Assembly: GCA_965652145.1 (NCBI GenBank)
Contig: CBFGTV010000008.1
Span: 12,334-76,333, forward strand
Source: CBFGTV01 sp965652145
Lineage (GTDB): Bacteria; Bacillota; Clostridia; Peptostreptococcales; Natronincolaceae
DNA: 64,000 bases
Direction of reading: 5' to 3'
Part shown: positions 41,984-49,356 of the stretch, piece by piece
Numbering within the stretch: position 1 is the stretch's first letter
Layout of the letters: the number at the start of each line of letters is the position of its first letter
The notes under the pieces: model-generated
The model's input: the letters and a program-made list of their open reading frames with translations, nothing else
Database searches by the model: none
Told to the model about the DNA's origin: nothing
Made by a program: the position numbers and the translations under genes

Positions 41984-43210
41984 CTACAATAAAACTTCCC
42001 TTACCAGGGGCATTGACATACATCTTGGCCCGCCCCGGCCCCTTACCAGCTCAGAGCCTTCAATTTCAATTACTTCTATTCCATGGTTTCTAAGGGTTTC
42101 ATTGGAAGCCTCATTTCGATTATAAGTAATCACAACTCCCGGCGCAAGGGCCAGTGTATTGGTGCTGTCGTTCCACTGTTCTCTGGCAGCTGTAATTTCG
42201 TCACCGCCACCACTTTGTATCAGTTCCACCGCAGGGAGTTTCAGAGCACGCTTCAGGGCCTCTGTCAGATTTTTGGTTAAGGTCACCTTTGGGGTTGTTT
42301 TTCCCAGGCTAAGATCGTAGGCAATCAATTGATCCTCGACACCTGGGTATATGGTAAACTTGTCATGATCGATCATGGTAAAAACCGTATCAAGGTGCAT
42401 ATAGGCCCTCGTAAAGGGGATTTGTACCGCCAAGACCCTTTCAAACTCTGTATTTTGTAATATTCTTTGGGTCAGTATTTCTATTCCTCTGGCAGAGGTC
42501 CGCTCACTACAGCCAATGGCCAGTACCTTGTCACTTAAAACTAATATGTCGCCCCCTTCAATGCTGTAGGTTTCCTTATAGTCATACCAGCGGGGGGTCA
42601 ATCGATTATCAAATAATGGATGATATTGATAGATATACTCTAAAAACATCGTTTCTCTATCACGGGCAGGGGTCTTCATTTTATTGATGACCAGACCATT
42701 TCCGACAACCGCTCCGGGGTCACGGGTAAAATAAAGATTGGGCAGTGGATTTATATAAAAAGGATAATGCTCTTTAATATAATCTACCAGATGAAACTCC
42801 CATTTAAGCTCTGGAGCATCCTTTTTGTGCAGACCTGAGATCGATATTTCTACAATTTCTCTATTGCTTTTAGATAACATATATTCTATGATCAGCAGCT
42901 CAAGTTCTTCATGGGCAATATTACAATTTTTTACCACATCATGAACAAAGGATTTTTTAACCGCTTCATCACTGATACATTCCGTCAATAAATCTTCGTA
43001 GTAATAAACATCGCACCCCCTTGATTCCATGGCCTTGGCGAACAAATCGTGCTCCCTTTGCATTTCCTTTAGCCATGGTATGTCATCAAATAACAGCTCA
43101 TGAAGATACTCAGGCGTCAGCCGCTCCAGCTCCTTACCTGGCCGATGGAGCAATACAGCCTTTAGTTTTCCGATTTCTGAGGTTACATTAATGAATGATT
43201 TGCGTCCCAA
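41984..43210 (-). CDS. arcA: Arginine deiminase
   Basis: 408 residues, converts arginine to citrulline and ammonia. Motifs NLYFTRDPG (near 165), MHLDTVFTMID (near 272), GGGDEITAAREQW and the C-terminal nucleophile C397 in GRGGPRCMSMP are present. The ATG at 43210 is preceded by GGCTGGAGGG. First gene of the arc operon, with a sigma-A promoter at 43271 and an ARG box at 43341. Confidence 0.97.
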   Translation of the reverse strand: MGRKSFINVTSEIGKLKAVLLHRPGKELERLTPEYLHELLFDDIPWLKEMQREHDLFAKAMESRGCDVYYYEDLLTECISDEAVKKSFVHDVVKNCNIAHEELELLIIEYMLSKSNREIVEISISGLHKKDAPELKWEFHLVDYIKEHYPFYINPLPNLYFTRDPGAVVGNGLVINKMKTPARDRETMFLEYIYQYHPLFDNRLTPRWYDYKETYSIEGGDILVLSDKVLAIGCSERTSARGIEILTQRILQNTEFERVLAVQIPFTRAYMHLDTVFTMIDHDKFTIYPGVEDQLIAYDLSLGKTTPKVTLTKNLTEALKRALKLPAVELIQSGGGDEITAAREQWNDSTNTLALAPGVVITYNRNEASNETLRNHGIEVIEIEGSELVRGRGGPRCMSMPLVREVLL

Positions 43211-43270
43211 TCCCTCCAGCCCCTTTCAGAATTGAATGGCATGATTGAATGTTTTTACTATTTCAAAAAT

Positions 43271-43299
43271 AGTATACCTAAGTTTTATACATAAATCAA
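43271..43299 (-). promoter_or_regulatory. Promoter of the arc operon
   Basis: On the minus strand TTGATT (43294-43299), 17 bp, TATACT (43271-43276), 60 bp before the arcA ATG. Confidence 0.7.
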
Positions 43300-43340
43300 G
43301 TGGCTATTTTTTAATATTCTTTATATTTTTATACATGAAT

Positions 43341-43354
43341 TGAATATTTATTCG
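43341..43354. promoter_or_regulatory. ARG box upstream of arcA
   Basis: TGAATATTTATTCG matches the ArgR/AhrC core TGAAT-WWWW-ATTCA at 13 of 14 positions. It lies about 45 bp upstream of the arc -35 element, a position suited to activation, as AhrC does for the B. licheniformis arc operon. A second partial half (ATGAAT) lies at 43335-43340. Confidence 0.65.
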
Positions 43355-43460
43355 CATAATGTATACATTGATATTCTTTTGTCAATTAAAATCAAAATCA
43401 GAGGCTCCCTTTCCATCATTTCTGCTGGAGACATCTTGAATTTATTCATTTTATAAAGTC

Positions 43461-43485
43461 AAAAAAAAACCACCCTACTGGTGGT
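43461..43485 (-). terminator. Terminator of veg
   Basis: ACCACC (43469-43474) pairs with GGTGGT (43480-43485), followed on the minus strand by a run of nine T. Confidence 0.85.
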
Positions 43486-43489
43486 CCAA

Positions 43490-43756
43490 TTAGCTTACCT
43501 TTATTTGTTTATTGTCCTTACAAATTGTAATTTCTACGGTTTCAGTTAAAATATCTGAATAGCTATAGGATACTCTACGTACTGAATCGTATCCCCCATC
43601 GATTCTGACAACAAATATATTTGGATATGTGTTCTCTAATACGCCTTCTCTAACGAGGGTCTTTTTTCTGCCCTTATTTGCTTTAAGTGTAACCTTTTGT
43701 CCTACAAACACCTCAATATTCTGTCTAATTTCATTTAAGGTAGTTCTGGTTGCCAA
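43490..43756 (-). CDS. veg: Veg family protein
   Basis: 88 residues from the TTG at 43756 (MATRTTLNEIRQNIE), with GAAGGTG ahead; an upstream ATG at 43774 would add six residues. The segment GRKKTLVREGVLENTYPNIFVV is typical of Veg, a small highly expressed protein linked in B. subtilis to biofilm matrix genes and to spore outgrowth. An SH3-like beta barrel is expected. Confidence 0.9.
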   Translation of the reverse strand: MATRTTLNEIRQNIEVFVGQKVTLKANKGRKKTLVREGVLENTYPNIFVVRIDGGYDSVRRVSYSYSDILTETVEITICKDNKQIKVS

Positions 43757-43975
43757 AAAATCACCTTCTTTCACTTATTCACATCAAATTATATCATATT
43801 ATCCACATGGTGTCAAATGGGTAATAAAACATTATATAACCTTACACCCACATTTGTAAAGGGTTTTTTAAAATTTTTTAAAATTTTTTTCTTCTATTGT
43901 TAATAGTATTCTGTATACCTGCCCAATAATGCAAAATAATTAAGTATAAGACAGTAATTAATCTGGAATATAATT

Positions 43976-44160
43976 GAGGCCGGCCTCCTCAAAGATTCCA
44001 TCAAAGTTTAAATTTGACAATAGTAAACAAAGCCCTAAACCTGACAAGCTTTATTTAAACAACCAGGCAAGAGATAGACATAATCAATTTCAAATTACAA
44101 GATAAAACAGTTATAGAATACTTTGGGTTTCAGTTGGCCGGCCCACTGAATACTTTTTTA
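43976..44160 (+). ncRNA. Possible small RNA between veg and the SpoIID-amidase gene
   Basis: About 410 bp lie without a gene. A TATAAT (43969-43974) precedes the 12-bp palindrome GAGGCCGGCCTC (43976-43987). At 44129-44150 a hairpin TTCAGT..GGCCGGCC..ACTGAA is followed on the plus strand by TACTTTTTTATT, a terminator-like tract. The two GGCCGGCC blocks can also pair with each other, and the next inner bases CAAAG/CTTTG pair too, which would close a structure of about 180 nt. No open frame of note lies inside. Tentative. Confidence 0.3.
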
Positions 44161-44169
44161 TTCAATCAA

Positions 44170-45597
44170 TTACAAGTTTAATTGGTAATATGACACAATA
44201 GAATCAGCTATGGAATTGGCAATATCCTGCCTAAATTTTTCATCCAGTAGTCGTTCTTCTTCAATGGGGTTCGATAAATACCCTACTTCTATGTGCAGCC
44301 CACTTACTTTAATATCCCTCAACAGGAAAAAGTCTGCAGTTTTCACTCCTCTGTTTGCCAGATTGAGCTTACTTAAATTATCAATGATGATTTCTGAAAG
44401 ATTTTTAGCTTCGCTATCTCCACGATAATAGTAAATTTCTGTACCCGATAAATTGGAATTTCTAAGATAGTTTTGATGAATGGATAAAAAGAAATTAGGT
44501 TTGACATTATTGGTAAGCATTGCTCTTTCGGTGACAGGCACATAAACATCTTCTCTTCTGGTCATATAAACCGTTGCCCCCAGCTCCAGCAGCCTTTTTT
44601 CAAGATTTTTGGCTATATCAAGATTAATATCCCGTTCTCTGGTTCCCTTTGGGCTGACATGATCTTCTCCCATTTCACCGCCATGGGCAGCATCAATTAC
44701 TAATACCTTGCCCAATAGCGGACTTTTTATACATGGAACAACAATTTTTTCTATTTTTACACCGGTATAGTAGTATGTTAGAATTTCTTCGGCCTTCTTC
44801 CCCTCCAGAGCCATCTGATTGGCCCCATACTGGCAAAGACCCAAGCCTTCTCCTTTCCCCTTCGTTAAAAAGCGTATAAACTGAGGCTGCCAGCTAAACC
44901 TGGTGGAATCCAGTTCTAGCCTTCTCATTAATTCTATTCCGTCAAATTCTCTGCCCGCAACCTTTAAACTTCTGACTCTACCCGTCTCATCACGATCAAT
45001 ATCATACAACATTCCCTCAATGGCTCTATTTTTTGTAGAATCGCCCTTTGAAAATCGAATCCCTAACCTGGATTCCACCTCTTCTATGGGAATATCCTTA
45101 TAATTCAATTCGTATGGGCTATTCTGACAATATTGGCAAAGTACTCTTCTTAAATATAGTACAACATTGCCCGTTACGTTTTCGCTGTTTTCTGTTGCCC
45201 CTCCACAAACGGCATGATACCTGGCATCAATGGGATTATCATTAAATGTAATAATTTTTCCTGCGGTTTCCTCCACCGCCAGGCTAATCAATTGAACCTG
45301 CTCATCGTATTTCGCTCCCCATTGATTACGATATTCCTCCAGGGGCATCCATTCAGGAAAAAGGCTATGGGGAATTCCATTCTTGATATGGGCTGTCTTT
45401 ATCCTTTCTTTAGAATTTAAATAACGCAGCACAGCAGTACGCATAATAATACTTTGACACTTTAATGCCTCAATATGAAAAGATAGTGGCATACTGTAGG
45501 CCACCAGCTCTTTAATGAAACCTTCTATATTTCTTGTAATCACGTTATTTTCTTTGGAATCATATATATTAACAATTAAACTATTGATTTCTCTCAC
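44170..45597 (-). CDS. SpoIID-like domain fused to an N-acetylmuramoyl-L-alanine amidase (Amidase_3)
   Basis: 475 residues. The first 280 or so match SpoIID (ALKCQSIIMRTAVLRYL, HAVCGGATENSENVTG, GLGLCQYGANQMA). The C-terminal 185 are a zinc amidase (VIDAAHGGEMG, a Glu in RERDINLD, SIHQN, HIEVGYLSN). Known SpoIID is a lytic transglycosylase that works with the amidase SpoIIP in engulfment; here both kinds are on one chain. Two oddities: the catalytic Glu of SpoIID (VAAEMP) is Ser here (VAYSMP, S35), and no signal peptide or anchor is seen at the N-terminus. So the first half may only bind glycan. Confidence 0.85.
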   Translation of the reverse strand: MREINSLIVNIYDSKENNVITRNIEGFIKELVAYSMPLSFHIEALKCQSIIMRTAVLRYLNSKERIKTAHIKNGIPHSLFPEWMPLEEYRNQWGAKYDEQVQLISLAVEETAGKIITFNDNPIDARYHAVCGGATENSENVTGNVVLYLRRVLCQYCQNSPYELNYKDIPIEEVESRLGIRFSKGDSTKNRAIEGMLYDIDRDETGRVRSLKVAGREFDGIELMRRLELDSTRFSWQPQFIRFLTKGKGEGLGLCQYGANQMALEGKKAEEILTYYYTGVKIEKIVVPCIKSPLLGKVLVIDAAHGGEMGEDHVSPKGTRERDINLDIAKNLEKRLLELGATVYMTRREDVYVPVTERAMLTNNVKPNFFLSIHQNYLRNSNLSGTEIYYYRGDSEAKNLSEIIIDNLSKLNLANRGVKTADFFLLRDIKVSGLHIEVGYLSNPIEEERLLDEKFRQDIANSIADSIVSYYQLNL

Positions 45598-46021
45598 AAT
45601 CTTTACCTCCTTTAATCTTTTGAACCCGGTTGGCTTTTAACTATCATCAATTTCTTTAATAGAACAAGGTCTTCCTTTGAACGATTGAAAGGACGACTTT
45701 AATTATGATAAGTGAAAACTTTCCCAATAGATAAAAATAGTCGTTTCGGTTCTTGACCCGTAGACCAATGCTTGATCTAAAGGAGATTCTATTTTTAGTG
45801 ATTAATGAATAAATTGAATCGAGGCATGGGAATACTCCCGCCTCTAATAAAATTGATGTATTATATCATATGAATAGATGTGATTCCTGGTGCATATTCC
45901 ATTATCCGTCTTCATATAATTAGTAGGTTACCCTGGATAATATCCCTTACATAATAACAAAGCCCAGTACCATTCTAATAAAATAGAAGGGCCTGGGCTG
46001 GTAAGGCTTAAGTATTAATGA
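45598..46021. other. Intergenic region of 424 bp
   Basis: Contains the dispersed repeat at 45666-45732, a hairpin GAGGC..GGGA/TCCC..GCCTC at 45821-45844 without a T-run, and a hairpin after marR (AGCCCAG at 45962 with CTGGGCT near 46000) that may end the marR transcript. No gene seen. Confidence 0.6.
45666..45732. repeat. Dispersed repeat, second copy of the 34647-34822 element
   Basis: An imperfect hairpin AAGGTCTTCCTTT / AAAGGACGACTTT (45666-45700) resembles that at 34651-34685. It is followed by AAGTGAAAACTTTCCCAATAGAT (split here at positions 45710-45732), which resembles 34801-34822. The two blocks are 9 bp apart here and about 115 bp apart in the first copy. Confidence 0.5.
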
Positions 46022-46471
46022 TTAATATCTGCATTTTTTATCTTTAAAAATTTGATTTAAAATAGTAAGTCCTGAATAAACCTCTGCCTGCTTCTGGTGG
46101 TCCAATTGATCAATAATTTTTAAAAGGGAAAGCTGAAGCTGTTCCTCAAGCATTTTAATGACAGTATACCCTTTATCGGTAAGCTCCACAAAAACAGTTC
46201 TACGATCCCGGGCCGAACTGCTCCTCTTTACAAAGCCATACTCAACCAGTTTATTCAAGGTGGTGGTCATGGTTCCCTTACTGACTTCCATTTCGTCACT
46301 TAAATTAGACATACTACAGATCTTCATATCCTTTATCATGTATAGTACTTTAAATTGTGACACTGATAAATGATACTCACAGTTTAATTGGTTTTTAAAT
46401 TGATATCTTAGCCAGCTGCCAAAGCAAATAAAAAAACCATGAATCAAATTTGAAATTTCTTCATTTGGCAA
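46022..46471 (-). CDS. MarR-family transcriptional regulator
   Basis: 149 residues. Winged helix-turn-helix at about 35-110 (CSMSNLSDEMEVSKGTMTTTLNKLVEYGFVKRSSSARDRR in two parts: helix pair and wing). Flanking helices form the dimer interface. The gene is alone; no obvious target beside it. Ligand unknown. Confidence 0.92.
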   Translation of the reverse strand: MPNEEISNLIHGFFICFGSWLRYQFKNQLNCEYHLSVSQFKVLYMIKDMKICSMSNLSDEMEVSKGTMTTTLNKLVEYGFVKRSSSARDRRTVFVELTDKGYTVIKMLEEQLQLSLLKIIDQLDHQKQAEVYSGLTILNQIFKDKKCRY

Positions 46472-46678
46472 AACAAATCAACCTTCCTTTCTCCAATACA
46501 CAATTATATAACTAATATCGGTACAATTTCAATAACGAATAATTTGATTTTCAAAATAATTCTTGTCAAAGAGGCATTTCTCCTATATAATAATATTGAC
46601 ACATCTATATTTTTTTACATCACTATTTTGATTCTCTAAAGGTTTGAAAAATGTATTATATTGGGGGAGGGATTTTTT

Positions 46679-46840
46679 ATGAAATGCCCTATATGTGGTA
46701 ATGAAGATACAGGTAAGTTAAGTAAATCAAGATATTTTTGCAGCAATTGCTTTATAGAGATTTTTTTTAATAGAAAGGACAAGCTCCAGATTTTAAAAAT
46801 ATTAGAGGATGGCACAACCTGTGCTATGGCCGTTAAGTGA
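46679..46840 (+). CDS. Zinc-ribbon miniprotein, 53 residues
   Basis: Starts MKCPICGN and has a second pair in YFCSNC, so a CxxC-N15-CxxC zinc ribbon. The rest is a helical tail (KDKLQILKILEDGTTC). Ribosome binding site GGGGGAGGG eight bases before the ATG and a terminator 40 bp downstream. Function unknown; short zinc ribbons of this kind occur widely in clostridia. Confidence 0.65.
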   Translation: MKCPICGNEDTGKLSKSRYFCSNCFIEIFFNRKDKLQILKILEDGTTCAMAVK

Positions 46841-46879
46841 TAAAATTAAAAACAGAAATAAGGCTTTTTAATTTATAAA

Positions 46880-46915
46880 GGTCAGCCAACATTTAATGTT
46901 AGGCTGACTTTTTTA
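46880..46915 (+). terminator. Terminator of the zinc-ribbon gene
   Basis: GTCAGCC (46881-46887) pairs with GGCTGAC (46902-46908), with inner pairing AACATT/AATGTT, followed by six T. Confidence 0.88.
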
Positions 46916-46930
46916 TTTTGCTCCTTACTA

Positions 46931-47091
46931 GGGCGTGTCTGAAAACCCACTCAAGGGCATCTTTCACCGCTTTTTTGTCCCACGCAGCGTTGCTTTTCCT
47001 TGACGTACTCCTGGTATGCCTTCAAAAAAGCGCCTTGCTTGGAACAAAAATTCAGTAAAATCTGCACCCTTCGGAGTATTCAGACACACCC
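46931..47091. mobile_element. MITE, 161 bp, complete copy
   Basis: Terminal inverted repeats GGGCGTGTCTGAA (left, 46931) and TTCAGACACACCC (right, ending 47091) differ at one base. It is flanked on each side by TA (46929-46930 and 47092-47093), which fits a TA target duplication as with IS630/Tc1-type transposases. An inner inverted repeat GCTTTTTTG / CAAAAAAGC makes it foldable. No coding capacity. The right 52 bp are identical to the inverted copy at 63949-64000. Confidence 0.8.
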
Positions 47092-47093
47092 TA

Positions 47094-47619
47094 ATCTATT
47101 TATATTTCACCAATATTATTAAACAAATAATCTGCTTTCTATAGAGAACAAATTTTTATATGATTATTCATATTTTTTCCTAAACTTTAAACCGCTTACA
47201 AAATATAGAAAAAAATATAATCCCTTAATATGGAGGGGCTGAAAGGAGTTTGGATATGAATTTTTCTTTTGTAAGGATTGAATTTTTATTCTCTTTATTG
47301 TATAATTATATTTGTTCCTCAGCTTCATTTTCTCCTGGCTATTTTCTATTATACAAATAGGTATCTGAACATATATTTCAATTTTCGTTATTAACAGACA
47401 TTTTTTTCTTGTATTATGAATACGCTTCTACCGAAACCATGCTATTATGTAACTGATATGAATTATTATTTACAATATTCCGAATATATTTGAATTTTTT
47501 TAATAGATATGCTATGATATCTTATATGTGTATTTTTATACAATCAATTACTGACTAATCTTTAAAGCACATATATGTATTGTGGCGTTAAGATAAAATT
47601 ATTTAAAGGAGGAGAATTT
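47094..47619. other. AT-rich region of 526 bp upstream of nhaC
   Basis: No convincing gene. A 34-codon frame (47256-47360) has AAAGGAG seven bases upstream and could code a tiny hydrophobic protein, but nothing else supports it. The nhaC promoter is near the right end. Confidence 0.5.
47490..47518 (+). promoter_or_regulatory. Promoter of nhaC
   Basis: TTGAAT (47490-47495), 17 bp, TATGAT (47513-47518), about 100 bp before the start codon. Confidence 0.6.
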
Positions 47620-49029
47620 ATGAGTTTAAGACAGAAGAAGGATCCGACCCTATTCCATGCACTAATTCCGATTTTTATTTTAATGATTACCTTGTCTGTT
47701 GGTATTTTAGTCTTTGGGGCAGATCCTCACATTCCCCTGATTTTTGCCACTGTAGTTGCTTCCATTGTTGCGGTTTTTATGCTGGGCTATAGCTGGAACG
47801 AGCTGGAAGAAGGCATTATTGACACGATAAAAATGGCCATGCAGGCAGTTTTAATTTTAATGGTTATTGGCAGCATCATTGGTACATGGATTTTAAGTGG
47901 TACTGTTCCTACAATGATATACTATGGATTGCAAATTTTATCACCTGGTATCTTCCTCGTGGCCACCACCATTATTTGTTGTATTGTTTCTTTATCAACC
48001 GGTAGTTCCTGGACCACAGCTGGAACCGTAGGAATCGCTTTGTTAGGGATTGGTTATGGATTAGATATGCCCGCCGGGCTTGTGGCCGGAGCAATCGTTT
48101 CCGGGGCCTATTTTGGTGATAAAATGTCTCCTCTATCAGATACCACCAATCTGGCACCGGCCATGGCAGGCGCTTCACTATTTGATCATATTAGGCATAT
48201 GATTTATACCACCGCCCCGGCCTTGATTATTTCTTTAATTCTATATGGAATTATCGGTATACGCTACGCTAAAGCCACCCTCGATACCAGCCAAATTGAC
48301 GGTATATTGTTAACACTGGCTGAAAACTTTACAATTTCTCCCTTGCTGTTGATTCCCCCCATCGTTGTAATCATTTTAGTTGTTTTAAAAATACCAGCCT
48401 TGCCGGGATTAATCGCTGGAGTCTTTCTGGGAGGCGGTTTCGCAGCCTTGTTCCAGGGTGCTTCATTGGGTGATATCATTGGGGCTGCCCATTATGGATT
48501 TTCCATTGAAACTAGCAATGGTGTCGTCAACGAGCTGCTGAACGGCGGCGGTCTGGACAACATGATGTGGACTGTTTCGCTAATTATTATTGCCCTTTCC
48601 TTTGGTGGTGTTATGGAGCGCACGGGAATGCTCCATGCCGTTGCCGAATCGATACTGAACTTCGCACAATCAACCGGCTCACTGATCTTTGCCACCGTTA
48701 TCACCTGTATTGTAGTCAACCTATTAACCGGAGAGCAATATTTAGCTATTGTTGTCCCCGGCAGAATGTATAAGGATGTCTATGCCGAACGGGGAATTCA
48801 CCCCAAGGTATTATCCAGAGCCCTGGAGGGTTCAGGTACCGTTACCTCTGCCTTAATTCCATGGAATACCTGTGGAGCCTTTATGGCCACCACCCTAGGG
48901 GTTTCTCCTGTGGTTTACCTGCCCTATGCCTTCTTTAACCTGTTAGTACCAATTATCAACGTTATTTACGGATTTTTGGGAATAACCATTCCTACCATTG
49001 AAAAGCAGTCTGAGACAGTCGTATCATAA
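47620..49029 (+). CDS. nhaC: Na+/H+ antiporter, NhaC family
   Basis: 469 residues from the ATG at 47620, behind AAAGGAGGAG; a longer frame from 47575 has no ribosome binding site. About 11-12 transmembrane helices. Family segments GTIIG-like GSIIGTWILSGTVP and GDKMSPLSDTTNLAP are visible. Exchanges internal Na+ for external H+, or malate/lactate in some relatives. Useful to an alkaliphile or Na+-dependent fermenter. Monocistronic. Confidence 0.93.
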   Translation: MSLRQKKDPTLFHALIPIFILMITLSVGILVFGADPHIPLIFATVVASIVAVFMLGYSWNELEEGIIDTIKMAMQAVLILMVIGSIIGTWILSGTVPTMIYYGLQILSPGIFLVATTIICCIVSLSTGSSWTTAGTVGIALLGIGYGLDMPAGLVAGAIVSGAYFGDKMSPLSDTTNLAPAMAGASLFDHIRHMIYTTAPALIISLILYGIIGIRYAKATLDTSQIDGILLTLAENFTISPLLLIPPIVVIILVVLKIPALPGLIAGVFLGGGFAALFQGASLGDIIGAAHYGFSIETSNGVVNELLNGGGLDNMMWTVSLIIIALSFGGVMERTGMLHAVAESILNFAQSTGSLIFATVITCIVVNLLTGEQYLAIVVPGRMYKDVYAERGIHPKVLSRALEGSGTVTSALIPWNTCGAFMATTLGVSPVVYLPYAFFNLLVPIINVIYGFLGITIPTIEKQSETVVS

Positions 49030-49083
49030 TGATAACCATTTGAAACGTTAATCCGATCAAGGTCTATATCCATTGTCAATCTA

Positions 49084-49116
49084 GTACCCTGCGTCATTTA
49101 AATTGACGCAGGGTAC
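49084..49116 (+). terminator. Terminator of nhaC
   Basis: GTACCCTGCGTCA (49084-49096) pairs with TGACGCAGGGTAC (49104-49116). The tail TATTATT has few T in a row. The rest of the region up to 49356 is AT-rich with no further feature seen. Confidence 0.75.
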
Positions 49117-49356
49117 TATTATTCGTGATATTGAAAAGAAAACGAATCCCCTTATTCGTCGTTATGTTATTAACCTATTGCGGCGCCTTTAAGATGAAAT
49201 TTTCATTGATACCAATTCGTTTTTAATATAAAATCTTATTTTTTCATTTAAAATAGTTAAAAATTTATTTAAAATAATAAGGCATTATGATATTATATAA
49301 GTGTTGTATACAGATAAAGGCATTAATAAATTTAAAAATTATGGAGGTGCTTTGTT

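Noticed and set aside
44129..44150. Terminator for the SpoIID-amidase gene
   Set aside because: The T-run is on the plus-strand side, the wrong direction for this minus-strand gene.
47256..47360. 34-codon open frame with AAAGGAG upstream
   Set aside because: Only the ribosome binding site supports it; no promoter, terminator or recognisable feature. Kept as a note in the region entry.
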